Shown: positions 41,639-50,754 of the stretch, in pieces
Numbering within the stretch: the stretch's first letter is position 1
How the letters are laid out: every line of letters begins with the position of its first letter
NCBI RefSeq assembly: GCF_018619435.1
Contig: NZ_JAHFZF010000030.1
Location: forward strand, 1 to 55,838
DNA length: 55,838 bases
DNA from: Rhodoferax sp. U11-2br
GTDB taxonomy: Bacteria > Pseudomonadota > Gammaproteobacteria > Burkholderiales > Burkholderiaceae_C
Direction of reading: 5' to 3'
Position numbers and translations under genes: made by a program
Notes under the pieces: generated by a model
What the model was told of the DNA's origin: nothing
What the model saw: the letters and a program-made list of their open reading frames with translations, nothing else
Databases searched by the model: none

Positions 41639-42592
41639 TCACCGCGAACCCGGCCGCGGGATCTGCTTGAAGCGGATTTTGCGGTCCAGTTCAATCGCGT
41701 CTTTTTTGAGCTGGCGCTGCGCGTCGAGTTTTTGCCCATAGGCCAGCCACTCAGCGTATTCCTGCGGGGTTTCCAGGCTGATGCGGCCCATCACCGCCGA
41801 GCGGAAGTCGTAAATCACAATCTCGGCCGCCTTTTGCCAGTTGATGCTTTTGCCGCCTTGTAAGGCGCCGCGCTGGCGGCCAATCGCCTCCAGCGCCTGC
41901 TCATCGGTCATCTGGGCAACACCACTGATCTTGAAGCGCGCCTCGAGCAAACTCGGGTAATGCGTACGCAGGGTGTCGAGCAATTCGAGCGCCACCTCCT
42001 GTTCGTCAAACGCGTTGCGCCCAACTGCACCGCTGGCAGCCAGGTTGTAGCCACTTTTGGCCACAATGATGCGCGGCCACAACATGCCCGGTGTGTCATA
42101 CAGGTAGAAGTCAGGCGCCAGGGCCAGGCGTTGCTCGAGCTTGGTGACACCGGCCTCGTCGCCGGTTTTGGTAGCGCGTTTGCCCATCAAGGTGTTGATC
42201 AGGGTCGACTTGCCCACATTGGGAATGCCACAGATCAGCACCCGCATCGGTTTGGCCAAACCGCCCCGATTCGGCGCCAGTTCATGGCAGGCGGCAATCA
42301 GCGCCTTGGCGGGTGCCGCCATGCTGGCATCGAGCGCAATGGCACGCATGCCCGGCTGCGCGTTGTAGTGCGCCAGCCACAAGGCGGTGCGCTCCGGGTC
42401 GGCCAGGTCCTGTTTGTTGAGCACCTTGAGCGCCGGTTTGCCCTGCGTGAGCTGGGCCAGCATCGGGTTGGCGCTCGAACCCGGCAGGCGGGCGTCGAGC
42501 AGCTCGATCACCACGTCGATGTTTTTGATGCGCTCGGCAATCGCCTTTTGCGTCAGGTGCATGTGGCCGGGAAACCATTGGATCATGGCCAT
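41639..42592 (-). CDS. ylqF: Ribosome biogenesis GTPase YlqF/RbgA
   Basis: A 317-residue circularly permuted GTPase. The G4 motif NKQDL (about residue 59) comes before the P-loop GIPNVGKSTLINTL (about residue 122), and G3 DTPGML follows, the hallmark of the YlqF/RbgA group. These GTPases assist late 50S ribosomal subunit assembly. ATG 42592 is preceded by AAAGGAAC. It overlaps the upstream cyclase gene by 10 bases, so it may be translationally coupled. Confidence 0.93.
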   Translation of the reverse strand: MAMIQWFPGHMHLTQKAIAERIKNIDVVIELLDARLPGSSANPMLAQLTQGKPALKVLNKQDLADPERTALWLAHYNAQPGMRAIALDASMAAPAKALIAACHELAPNRGGLAKPMRVLICGIPNVGKSTLINTLMGKRATKTGDEAGVTKLEQRLALAPDFYLYDTPGMLWPRIIVAKSGYNLAASGAVGRNAFDEQEVALELLDTLRTHYPSLLEARFKISGVAQMTDEQALEAIGRQRGALQGGKSINWQKAAEIVIYDFRSAVMGRISLETPQEYAEWLAYGQKLDAQRQLKKDAIELDRKIRFKQIPRPGSR

Positions 42593-44043
42593 GGGAAACG
42601 TTCCTTTTGATCAAATACCACCAGCCGGTCTCGGCCTTGCCGCTTGGCCTGCAGCAGGGCCTCGTCGGCCTGGGTGAACAGTGTGTCGGGGTTCTGGCCG
42701 GGCTGAAGGCTGGCCAGTCCAGCGCTGACGGTGATCGGCTGTTGGATGCCAAACGCATGGGAGCGCACCGCTGCCAGGATACGCTCGGCCAACACCTGCG
42801 CCTGTTGCGGCTGTGTGGCCGGGCAGATCACCAGAAACTCCTCGCCACCCCAGCGCGCCACCGAGTCCACGTTGCGCACCACCGCACGCAGCAGCAGGGC
42901 CAGCTCACGCAGCGCGCTGTCACCCGCTGTGTGACCCAGCTGGTCATTGATGCGTTTGAAGAAATCAATGTCCAGCAGGATCACCGACAGGCCAGTCTCA
43001 AAACGCTGAGCACGCGCCAGTTCACGTTTGAAGATCTCGTCAAAACCCGCGCGGTTGTACAAACCCGTGAGCGCATCGCTGCGCGACAGGTGATGCAGCT
43101 GGGCATTGACCCGGCGCAGCCGCCAGATCCAGTAACTGCTGGTCAACAACACCGCCACCAGCACCGCACCCAGCCAGGCCAGCGAACGGGTGTCGAGCGC
43201 GGTGGCAATATTGAGGGCGAGGTGCTGGTCAACGATCTGGCGGCGCTCACCCGCTGTCAGACTGGCCACCCCGATGTTGAGCCGGTCACGCAACGCCGTC
43301 TGGTCTTTGGCCACCCCGATGCGCAGCTGGTTGCCATAACCAGGCACCTGACCGGCAATCTTCAGGTTGAACCAGCCTTCGCGTTTGAGGGTGCTGGCCG
43401 CCACAATCAGGGAGCGCATGGTCATGTCGGCCTGGCGCCGGTTGACGGCCTCAAAAGCCTGCGCCTCGGTGTCCACAAGCATCAGCCTGAGCTGGGGGAA
43501 ATCGCGGCGCAGCCATTCTTCCACCGACGTGCCTTTGGGCAGCGCCAGGATCTCACCCTCGACCGAAGCCAGATCCGCCACAAAGGGGTGTTCCTCGCGG
43601 GTGATGAGCACGTTGTCATCCACCAGCACCGGGTCCGTGAACACCAGCCAGGCATCCCGCTTGGGGCTCTGGTTCAGAAAACTCAGGATCTGGCAGCGCC
43701 CTGCTTGTGACGCTGCCAGGCTCTCGCCCCAGTTTTTGGTGTGAACCAGCTGCAGGCTCACCCCGCTGCGCTGAGCCACTCGTTTGAGCAGTTCGGCAGC
43801 GATGCCCACATGCTGGCCTTTGGCGTCAATCTCCTCGAACGGTGGCCAGTCAGGGTCCACACAGTAGCGCACAACGTCTGCGGCCGGCGTCTGTGGTGCG
43901 GCGGCGCTGGCTGGCACGGCGGTCTGAGCCCAACCCAGAAGACTGGCCCCACAGGCCAGCAGACCCACCAGCAGCGGCCCGGCACACCGGCGCAGCACCG
44001 CTTGGCACAGCTGCAATTGGCTCAAGAGATCTTGCAACACCAT
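42583..44043 (-). CDS. Diguanylate cyclase with periplasmic solute-binding sensor
   Basis: A 486-residue membrane protein. A signal-like segment (about 20-40) is followed by a bacterial type-3 solute-binding domain (about 57-275, with VRYCVDPDWPPFEEID and the GTSVEEWL loop). One membrane helix (about 288-308) and a GGDEF domain (about 322-480) follow. The GGEEF motif (399-403) and RNVD I-site (390-393) look functional. It would make cyclic-di-GMP when a small amino-acid-like ligand binds in the periplasm; the ligand is unknown. It lies between yhgE (3-base gap) and ylqF (10-base overlap) on the same strand. Confidence 0.93.
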   Translation of the reverse strand: MVLQDLLSQLQLCQAVLRRCAGPLLVGLLACGASLLGWAQTAVPASAAAPQTPAADVVRYCVDPDWPPFEEIDAKGQHVGIAAELLKRVAQRSGVSLQLVHTKNWGESLAASQAGRCQILSFLNQSPKRDAWLVFTDPVLVDDNVLITREEHPFVADLASVEGEILALPKGTSVEEWLRRDFPQLRLMLVDTEAQAFEAVNRRQADMTMRSLIVAASTLKREGWFNLKIAGQVPGYGNQLRIGVAKDQTALRDRLNIGVASLTAGERRQIVDQHLALNIATALDTRSLAWLGAVLVAVLLTSSYWIWRLRRVNAQLHHLSRSDALTGLYNRAGFDEIFKRELARAQRFETGLSVILLDIDFFKRINDQLGHTAGDSALRELALLLRAVVRNVDSVARWGGEEFLVICPATQPQQAQVLAERILAAVRSHAFGIQQPITVSAGLASLQPGQNPDTLFTQADEALLQAKRQGRDRLVVFDQKERFPWP

Positions 44044-44046
44044 GCG

Positions 44047-45990
44047 TCACAAATCCAGAGAGGGCCGCATCGCCAGCAGTTTGACATAGCGCCAGCGCCC
44101 GATGAAACACGCTGACAGCAACGCCAGACCACCTGCCAGCGCCACCCACAGCAGCGGCTGCACCCAGTTGGCCTCGAACGCGCCAAACAGGCTGGCCTTG
44201 AGCGCTTTGACCACCCAGGTGATCGGCATGTAAGGGCTGATCAGCGCAAACAGGCCACCGCTGAGCTCCACCGGCAGCACCCCGCCCGAGGACGACAGCT
44301 GCACCGCCAGAAACACCAGCGCCAGGGCCTTGCCAGCATCCCCCAAAGCGCGTGTCAGTGCAAACACAATCGCCAGGAACGTCAGGGAAGCCACCCCAAC
44401 GGTCAAAGCCAGCGCCAGCAGGTCATGGACCTCGATGTGCAACACCCACACCATGGCCACCCACACCAGCAGCGCCTGCAGCAGGACCAGGCCAGCTGGC
44501 ATCAGCATCTTGCCGGCCAGTCGCGCCACTGGCGACAGCCCGTTGGCAAACAGCGGCAACAAGCGCAGCTGGATCAGGAACACCGCCAGGTTGGCACCCA
44601 GCCAAAGCGCCCCCGGGATGATGTTGGGCGCAAAACCGCTGCCATTGTTCTGGACCGGTGCATCCACCTCGATGGCGGGTCGCACCGAGGTGGCTAGGCC
44701 TTGGGCGTTGCCCTCCATCTTGCGAATCGACACCGGCAGCGAGCCCTCCAGCAATGCCAGCCCACCGGCCACATGTTGCGCGCCCTGCGCCAGCTGCTGG
44801 GTGCCCGCTTTGAGGGCATGGGCGCCGCTGCTCAGACTGGCGGAACCACGCACCAGCTCGTCCAGACGGGTGTCCTCGGGGAGCTGCCTGACCACGCTGC
44901 GCAGGCCCTCATTCATGGCCCGCACGCCGTTGGTCAGGGTGTTGACACCATTGCTGAGTTGCACCGAGCCATCGGCCAGTTTCTGGTGCGCCGTGTTGGC
45001 GGTTTTTAAACCACTCTCCAGACTGCCAACACCGTCGCCAATCTGGTTGAGACCGTCGGTGACACGGGTGCTCACAAACAGGCTGTCAGCGGTTTCGTCA
45101 CGGAAACCAGTCACCCCCAGCTGCAAACGCTGCGCCCCTTGCTGGAGTTGCACCAGCCCCTTGCCGAGTTCCTCCTGCCCAGCAACCAACGCCTGAGCAC
45201 CCTCGTCCAGGCGTCTGAGGTCAGAATAACGCGGGCGTTTTTCAAACATGGTACGCAGCCCTGTGTCCAACTCTTTAGCCCCGGAGGCCAGCTGCGCAAC
45301 ACCCTGCTCAGAACGTGCGGCGCCAGCGGCCAGCGTTTCCGACCCATGTGCGGCCTGCGCCGCGCCGGTGGCCAGATCAGTCGCCCCCTGTTGCAGCCGC
45401 AACAAACCATCATGCAGCTGCTGGATGCTGCGTTGTGAGCCATCGGCATCGGCCAGCACCAGCTCCCAGCGCTGCTCATTGAGGCGCTGGTTGACCTCGC
45501 GCCCGAGGTCATCGGCAAAACGCCGGGCCAGAGCGGCACTCGGGTAGCTGTTGCCCTCGGAGGTGAAGACCACCAGCTTGCCCGCACCGGCCTTGGCACC
45601 GGGCACCGCATTGGAGCTGAAGTCGGCAGGCACGATCAGCGCAAACGCCATCGCACCCTGGCGCACCAGACGGCGCGCCTCTTGCTCACTGGCCACCTCC
45701 ACGTAGCCAAACGTGGGCTTGGATGCCAGACGCGCCACCACATCGTGACCCACATTGAAAGCCTGCTGGCGGTAGACAAAACCTTGGTCCAGGTTCACAA
45801 GGGCCACCGGCAAGTCACCGGTGCGGGCGGACGGGTCCCAGACGCTGGTGAGGTAGATCAGCACGTAGAGCGCCGGAATCAACACCACGGCAGCGGCAGC
45901 CAGCAACAGCTTGGGGTAGCGCAAGAACAGGTGCAACTCGACCCGGGCAATGCCCAGCAGGGATGGCTTGCAGCCCGCTTCAAGCATCAT
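44047..45990 (-). CDS. YhgE/Pip-family membrane protein (ABC-2-type fold)
   Basis: A protein of about 647 residues. One membrane helix near the N-terminus (LLLAAAAVVLIPALYVLIYL) precedes a long extracytoplasmic region with regular L-x-x-G repeats (such as LRLQQGATDLATGAAQAAHG). Five membrane helices lie in the C-terminal third. This pattern is that of YhgE/Pip proteins and related ABC-2-type permeases, some needed for phage infection or for secretion. The start is unsettled: ATGATG at 45985-45990 overlaps the arfB end and ATG 46005 is also possible. It is followed by the diguanylate cyclase gene after 3 bases. Confidence 0.85.
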   Translation of the reverse strand: MMLEAGCKPSLLGIARVELHLFLRYPKLLLAAAAVVLIPALYVLIYLTSVWDPSARTGDLPVALVNLDQGFVYRQQAFNVGHDVVARLASKPTFGYVEVASEQEARRLVRQGAMAFALIVPADFSSNAVPGAKAGAGKLVVFTSEGNSYPSAALARRFADDLGREVNQRLNEQRWELVLADADGSQRSIQQLHDGLLRLQQGATDLATGAAQAAHGSETLAAGAARSEQGVAQLASGAKELDTGLRTMFEKRPRYSDLRRLDEGAQALVAGQEELGKGLVQLQQGAQRLQLGVTGFRDETADSLFVSTRVTDGLNQIGDGVGSLESGLKTANTAHQKLADGSVQLSNGVNTLTNGVRAMNEGLRSVVRQLPEDTRLDELVRGSASLSSGAHALKAGTQQLAQGAQHVAGGLALLEGSLPVSIRKMEGNAQGLATSVRPAIEVDAPVQNNGSGFAPNIIPGALWLGANLAVFLIQLRLLPLFANGLSPVARLAGKMLMPAGLVLLQALLVWVAMVWVLHIEVHDLLALALTVGVASLTFLAIVFALTRALGDAGKALALVFLAVQLSSSGGVLPVELSGGLFALISPYMPITWVVKALKASLFGAFEANWVQPLLWVALAGGLALLSACFIGRWRYVKLLAMRPSLDL

Positions 45991-46393
45991 GCGACACCCT
46001 GGCACGCTGCGCCTTCAGGCCCGCACGCTGTGACTTAGCCTCACGCACGCGCTGGCGCGAGGCACGGGTAGGCCGGGTGGGCTTGCGCACCGTGGGTGGG
46101 TGGGCCACGCTGTTGACCAGTTCCTGCAGGCGCAGCAAGGCGTCAAACTTGTTGGACTCCTGGGTGCGGTGCTGCTGCGCCTTGATGACCAGCACACCGT
46201 CCTGGGTGATGCGGCTGTCGCGCAGGGCCAGCAGGCGCTCTTTCACGTCCTGGGGCAGGCTGGATGCAGGAATGTCAAAACGCAGATGGATGGCGCTGGA
46301 GACCTTGTTGACGTTCTGCCCACCCGCCCCCTGGGCGCGGATGGCGGACAGCTCTACCTCGTCTTCATTGATCAAAAACGCATCCATATTCAT
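45980..46393 (-). CDS. arfB: Alternative ribosome-rescue factor ArfB (YaeJ)
   Basis: A 137-residue class-I-release-factor-like protein. AIRAQGAGGQNVNKVSSAIH holds the GGQ motif that hydrolyses peptidyl-tRNA, and the C-terminus is a basic tail (KPTRPTRASRQR, KSQRAGLKAQR) that would occupy the mRNA channel of stalled ribosomes. The start is uncertain: ATG at 46391-46393 or 46385-46387; both lie at the edge of a dispersed repeat. It follows trhP on the same strand, with the repeat between them, and overlaps the yhgE start. Confidence 0.93.
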   Translation of the reverse strand: MNMDAFLINEDEVELSAIRAQGAGGQNVNKVSSAIHLRFDIPASSLPQDVKERLLALRDSRITQDGVLVIKAQQHRTQESNKFDALLRLQELVNSVAHPPTVRKPTRPTRASRQRVREAKSQRAGLKAQRARVSHDA

Positions 46394-46428
46394 AGCTAGA
46401 GGCCCTTTTCCAATCAGGGCTGGGGGGT
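46390..46428 (-). repeat. Dispersed palindromic repeat, copy 9 (trhP/arfB junction)
   Basis: The plus strand reads TCATAGCTAGAGGCCCTTTT, then CCAATCAGGGCTGGGGGG. The trhP stop codon (minus strand, 46414-46416) and last codons lie in the repeat, while the arfB start borders its other end. It therefore forms the whole spacer between the two genes. Confidence 0.8.
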
Positions 46429-47790
46429 AGAAACACCCTCAGATGCCAGGACGCCAGCCTCCGGCGGGTTGACATACCGCGCGACAAACGCACCCACCGC
46501 GCTCTCGGACAAAGGCAGCCAGACGGTGTGGCCGCTGCCGGGTGCCACGGTCATCGGCTGCGCGTCGACGTTTTCCATCGACGTGAGCAAGACATCGCTG
46601 TTGCCATGGGGGTGGATGACCTCCAACCAGTCCCCCACGGCAAAGCGGTTGCGCACATTGACCTTCATCAGGCCACGCGCCGCGTCAAATTCAAGCGCAT
46701 CCCCCACATACAGGCTGCGGCCCGACTCGGAGTAGCCGCGTAAGTAGTTTTGCGTGGCCTCGGGAGTGTGGCGCTGGAAAAAGCCGCTGGTGTAACCGCG
46801 GTTGGCCAGGCCTTCGAGCTGGCCCAGCAGCGCCGGGTCGAGCTCACGCCCGGCCACCGCGTCGTCGATGGCGCGGCGGTAACTCTGCACCGTGCGCGCC
46901 ACGTAATACGGGCTTTTGGTGCGGCCTTCGATCTTGAGTGAATCAACCCCAATCTCGACCAGCCGTTTGACGTGTTCGATCGCGCGCAAATCCTTGCTGT
47001 TCATCACATAGGTGCCGTGTTCGTCTTCTTCAATCGGCATGTAGCTGCCTTCGCGCTGGCTCTCTTCGATCATGTAGACCTCATCGGCAGCGGGGGAACG
47101 CTGGATGGCGCCCTGCTCACGCTCCTGCGCAGCTTGCTGGGTCAACACATCGCCTGAGGCATCAACGACGCCTTTTTGCGTTTTGTAGTCCCAGCGGCAG
47201 GAGTTGGTGCAGCTGCCCTGGTTCGCGTCGCGGTGGTTGAAATAACCCGAGAGCAGGCAGCGGCCCGAGTAGGCGATGCACAGCGCGCCGTGTACAAACA
47301 CTTCGAGCTCCATGTCGGGGCAGGCCTGGCGGATTTCCTCCACCTGGTCGAGCGACAACTCGCGCGACAGGATGATGCGCTTCAAGCCCACCTTTTGCCA
47401 GAACTTGACCGCCGCCGAGTTGACGGTATTGGACTGCACCGAGAGGTGGATCTCCATCTCAGGCCAGGTCTCGCGCACCATCATGATCAAGCCGGGGTCG
47501 GACATGATCATCGCGTCGGGTTTCAAGGCGATCACCGGCGCCATGTTGTCGATGTAATGCCGGATCTTGTTGCCGTGCGGGAAGATGTTGCTCACCAGAA
47601 AGAACCTGGCGCCCTTGGCGTGTGCGGTGTCGATGCCTTGTTTCAAGACCTCGATGTCACCAAAGTCGTTGTTGCGCACGCGCAAGGAATAACGCGGCTG
47701 GCCCGCGTAAATGGCGGTGGCGCCAAAGGCCAGCGCGGTTTCCAGCATGCTCAGGGAACCGGCCGGGGCCAGCAATTCGGGGATCTTCAT
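46414..47790 (-). CDS. trhP: U32-family peptidase-like tRNA hydroxylation protein (TrhP/YegQ-like)
   Basis: A 458-residue U32-family protein. It shows PELLAPAGSLSMLETALAFG, FVHGALCIAYSGRCLLS, and NQGSCTNSCRWDY, the cysteine cluster of the family. Full-length similarity and size fit YegQ/TrhP, which takes part in prephenate-dependent hydroxylation of uridine-34 in tRNA. The C-terminal residues STPQP and stop fall in a dispersed repeat, so the very end may be repeat-derived. It heads the minus-strand run trhP-arfB-yhgE-cyclase-ylqF. Confidence 0.9.
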   Translation of the reverse strand: MKIPELLAPAGSLSMLETALAFGATAIYAGQPRYSLRVRNNDFGDIEVLKQGIDTAHAKGARFFLVSNIFPHGNKIRHYIDNMAPVIALKPDAMIMSDPGLIMMVRETWPEMEIHLSVQSNTVNSAAVKFWQKVGLKRIILSRELSLDQVEEIRQACPDMELEVFVHGALCIAYSGRCLLSGYFNHRDANQGSCTNSCRWDYKTQKGVVDASGDVLTQQAAQEREQGAIQRSPAADEVYMIEESQREGSYMPIEEDEHGTYVMNSKDLRAIEHVKRLVEIGVDSLKIEGRTKSPYYVARTVQSYRRAIDDAVAGRELDPALLGQLEGLANRGYTSGFFQRHTPEATQNYLRGYSESGRSLYVGDALEFDAARGLMKVNVRNRFAVGDWLEVIHPHGNSDVLLTSMENVDAQPMTVAPGSGHTVWLPLSESAVGAFVARYVNPPEAGVLASEGVSTPQP

Positions 47791-47850
47791 GGTTTAACAC
47801 TCGCTCAAAAGGTGTGGGGTTCTGGTGCCTACCGGAAGTCGTCCACTCTC

Positions 47851-47906
47851 ATAAATAGAGCCATCCACCCAGCAGGTATAAGGGCTAGAGCCCGATTTGC
47901 CATCAA
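47851..47906 (+). repeat. Dispersed palindromic repeat, copy 10 (degenerate)
   Basis: This copy reads ATAAATAGAGCCATCCACCC, then AGCAGGTATAAGGGCTAGAG, then CCCGATTTGCCATCAA. The right half (ATAAGGGCTAGAG, GATTTGCCATC) matches well; the left arm is diverged. It lies in the 151-base gap between aroC and trhP. Confidence 0.78.
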
Positions 47907-47941
47907 TAGTTCAGCGCCAGCCAAGGTGGCCGACCTGCGAC

Positions 47942-49036
47942 TCAAGCCTGTGCGGCAATCGGCGACAGGCTGTGCACCACGTCACCACACTGGGCGCGGT
48001 GGCGCAGCGCGTGGTCCATCACCACCAGCGCCAGCATGGCTTCGAGTATCGGTGTGGCGCGAATGCCCACACAGGGGTCGTGACGCCCTTTGGTGACGAC
48101 TTCTGTGCTGTGTCCGCTGGTGTCAATCGACTCGCGCGGGGTCAGAATCGAGCTGGTGGGTTTGATCGCCACCGAGACTTCCAGGTCCTGCCCGCTGGTG
48201 ATGCCCCCCAGGGTGCCACCGGCGTTGTTGCCTTTAAAACCTGCGGGTGAGAGTGAATCACCATGGCTGCTACCCAACTGGGCCACACTGGCAAACCCGG
48301 CGCCAATCTCGACACCCTTGACCGCGTTGATGCCCATCATGGCGTAAGCAATGTCGGCATCCATCTTGTCAAACAGCGGCTCGCCCAGGCCAACGGGCAC
48401 ATTCGACGCACTCACTCGCAGCCGGGCACCGCAGGAGTCGCCCCGCTTGCGCAAGGCCGCCATGTAGTCTTCCAGCGCGGAGACATCGGCCACCGGGGCA
48501 AAAAACGGGTTGTTCGGCACATGCTCCCACGACTCGAAGGTGATGGGCAATTCACCCACCTGGGTCATGCAACCACGAAACACAGTGCCGTATTTCTCAG
48601 CCAGCCACTTCTTGGCGACCGCGCCAGCGGCCACCATGGGCGCAGTCAGGCGCGCGCTGCTGCGGCCACCGCCACGCGGGTCGCGGATGCCGTATTTCTG
48701 GAAATAAGCGTAATCGGCATGGCCGGGACGGAAGGTCTGGACGATGTTGCCGTAGTCCTTGCTGCGCTGGTCGGTGTTTTTGATCAGCAGGCAGATCGGT
48801 GTGCCGGTGGTTTTGCCTTCAAACACGCCAGACAGGATTTCGACCGTATCGGGTTCGTTGCGCTGGGTGACAAAGGCGCTGGTGCCTGGGCGACGGCGGT
48901 CCAGATCGGGTTGGATGTCGGCCTCACTCAAGGCCAAGCCGGGCGGGCAGCCGTCAATCACACAGCCAATGGCCGGGCCGTGGGATTCACCAAAATTGGT
49001 GACTGCGAAAAGTTGTCCGAAAATGTTACCGCTCAT
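47942..49036 (-). CDS. aroC: Chorismate synthase
   Basis: A 364-residue chorismate synthase (EC 4.2.3.5), the last step of the shikimate pathway. Family signatures are clear: [18 protein letters not shown] at the N-terminus, [60 protein letters not shown] and [17 protein letters not shown]. It needs reduced FMN and acts in the cytoplasm. It stands alone: the CBS-protein gene is 51 bases upstream on the same strand. Confidence 0.97.
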   Translation of the reverse strand: MSGNIFGQLFAVTNFGESHGPAIGCVIDGCPPGLALSEADIQPDLDRRRPGTSAFVTQRNEPDTVEILSGVFEGKTTGTPICLLIKNTDQRSKDYGNIVQTFRPGHADYAYFQKYGIRDPRGGGRSSARLTAPMVAAGAVAKKWLAEKYGTVFRGCMTQVGELPITFESWEHVPNNPFFAPVADVSALEDYMAALRKRGDSCGARLRVSASNVPVGLGEPLFDKMDADIAYAMMGINAVKGVEIGAGFASVAQLGSSHGDSLSPAGFKGNNAGGTLGGITSGQDLEVSVAIKPTSSILTPRESIDTSGHSTEVVTKGRHDPCVGIRATPILEAMLALVVMDHALRHRAQCGDVVHSLSPIAAQA

Positions 49037-49087
49037 GGGCGAGATTATCCCAGAGCGGCCGGGCCGGGCGCGCCAAGCGCCTGAAAA

Positions 49088-49552
49088 CTACAACTTGGGG
49101 CCGTCGTCCGGGTTTTCACCTTCGGGCCAGTCGTGGATGTAGGCCTTGAGCATCTTGTTCTCAAAATTCTGGCTGTCCACCACGGCGCGGGCCACATCGT
49201 GAAAGCTGATCACCCCCATGAGCATGTGGTTGTCCATCACCGGCATGTAGCGCGCGTGGCGATCCAGCATCATGCGGCGCACCTCGTCCATGTCGGTCTG
49301 GGTGGTACAGGTCAGCGGTGCGTCGTCCATCGCGGTGCGCACGATGGTGGTGCCAATGCTGCCACCGGTCTTGACCAGGATCTGGGTGAGTTCGCGCACG
49401 GTGAGCATACCCACCAGATCACCATGTTCCATCACCACCAGCGAGCCGATGTCACGCTCCGCCATCAGCGCCAGCGCCTGGATCAGCGGCTCGGACGGTG
49501 ACACCGTGTACAAGGTGTTGCCTTTGATACGCAGGATGTCGGCGACTTTCAT
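49088..49552 (-). CDS. CBS-domain protein
   Basis: A 154-residue protein made of a CBS-domain pair: VSPSEPLIQALALMAERDIG then DMDEVRRMMLDRHARYMPVM. Start ATG 49552 follows GAGAG and begins the typical MKVADILRI; in-frame DNA upstream is not family-like. CBS pairs bind adenosyl compounds and regulate other proteins; the target is not known. It lies on the same strand upstream of aroC. Confidence 0.9.
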   Translation of the reverse strand: MKVADILRIKGNTLYTVSPSEPLIQALALMAERDIGSLVVMEHGDLVGMLTVRELTQILVKTGGSIGTTIVRTAMDDAPLTCTTQTDMDEVRRMMLDRHARYMPVMDNHMLMGVISFHDVARAVVDSQNFENKMLKAYIHDWPEGENPDDGPKL

Positions 49553-49786
49553 GGTGTTTCTGCTCTCATAAAGGTTGATGGATGACCAGCGCGCCATCTT
49601 AATGGCAAACCCGCCAGATTCAAGCCCCCTCGGGCGCTGCACCTGCCGGACCTGGTCCCAGATCACACGCAGGCTCGGACCCGGTAGTCGCCAGGTGGCG
49701 GGCACAAAAAAGCGCCTGACGCACCGACTGGCCCGTGGGGCCGCATCCGATGCGCCAAGCGCCGAAGCCACGAAGGGCTGTGTCAA

Positions 49787-49806
49787 CCGGGTGTCAATTC
49801 ACCCGG
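49787..49806 (-). terminator. Hairpin after the outer-membrane barrel gene
   Basis: CCGGGTG and CACCCGG form a 7-bp stem with a 6-base loop, starting 12 bases after the stop at 49818 (minus strand). A short TTGAC follows rather than a long U-tract. Between this and the CBS gene start (49553-49786) nothing else was recognised. Confidence 0.6.
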
Positions 49807-49817
49807 CCAGGGCGTGA

Positions 49818-50426
49818 TCAGTAGCTGTAACGCACACCCAGAGAGGTCACGTCCACACGTTCCTTGTTGTCACCCGCGAACTTGAGGTCATGGGATTCGT
49901 ATTGCAGCAAGATCGACCATTTGGGCGTGAAGGCGTATTCCGCGCCCACGCCATAGTTCACACCAAAGCCATGTTCAGAACCGGTTTGGATACCTGAGAA
50001 CCCGTTGGCCGAGGTGTCGGTGTCACTGTAGGTGGTACCGATCTTGCCCAGCAGGTTGAACGACGGCGACACCGGGAACTTGCCCACCAGGCTCAGGCTG
50101 ATGCCACGGGCCTTGGTGCTGCCACCTGCGCGGCTGATTTGGCCAAAGTCGGTGTAACCCAGCTCCATACCCACGTTGTCATTGAAGTAGCTGCCGATGT
50201 GGGCGCTGTAGGCGTTGTCGCTGTCGTCTTTATCCCAGATGCCAACACCATCACTGAGCGAGTAGTCGGACTTACCGGCATTGAAGTCAAAGTAGCTGCC
50301 ACCCGCGCGGTAATACGGTGCGGCGTTGGTATTGTTGCTGGTGCTTTGGGCTTGCGCCACACCAACCAGGGTGAAAGAGGCGGCAACAGCCAGCAGGCTG
50401 GCGGTCAGACGGAGAGTTTTATGCAT
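49818..50426 (-). CDS. Outer-membrane beta-barrel protein (porin-like/OmpW-like)
   Basis: A 202-residue outer-membrane protein. The signal peptide (about residues 1-27, cleaved after AQA) is followed by alternating-residue strands and a C-terminal aromatic (VTSLGVRYSY), the outer-membrane assembly signal. Strands such as MELGYTDFGQI, GFGVNYGVGAEYAF and KWSILLQYESHDL suggest an 8-strand OmpA/OmpW-like barrel. The ATG follows AAAGGACC. Its 328-base upstream region holds a dispersed repeat and probably its promoter. Function beyond a small barrel cannot be stated. Confidence 0.9.
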   Translation of the reverse strand: MHKTLRLTASLLAVAASFTLVGVAQAQSTSNNTNAAPYYRAGGSYFDFNAGKSDYSLSDGVGIWDKDDSDNAYSAHIGSYFNDNVGMELGYTDFGQISRAGGSTKARGISLSLVGKFPVSPSFNLLGKIGTTYSDTDTSANGFSGIQTGSEHGFGVNYGVGAEYAFTPKWSILLQYESHDLKFAGDNKERVDVTSLGVRYSY

Positions 50427-50593
50427 GAGAGGTCCTTTGCGTTACGTGGACACCCTGGCTCAATACCAGGGCGCTGGCGTCACAAACAAGGCTTGTCTGT
50501 AAACGTTGGTCAAGCTTAGCCAGCCAGCAACGAAAGGTCTGTTCGCTTGCACACACAGGCACCCCACACCACAACGCGCCAGACCTCTCAACT

Positions 50594-50648
50594 TTGATAG
50601 CACATAACCCATATTGAATAAGGGCCAAAAGCCCTTTTCACCATCAAA
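50594..50648 (+). repeat. Dispersed palindromic repeat, copy 11 (PEPCK/barrel gap)
   Basis: This copy reads TTGATAGCACATAACCCATA, then TTGAATAAGGGCCAAAAGCC, then CTTTTCACCATCAAA. The left arm is diverged but the right half fits. It lies in the 328-base gap between the barrel gene start (50426) and the PEPCK-like gene end (50755). The rest of that gap holds only the probable barrel promoter; nothing else was recognised. Confidence 0.78.
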
Positions 50649-50754
50649 ACCCGGCTGAACACCTGATCGAGACAGTTGCCAGACACGTCCAGCATGACAG
50701 GCGGCTGCTTGTGCAGCCCGCCAGGTCAAGCGGCACCCGCAACCTGGCGACCGC

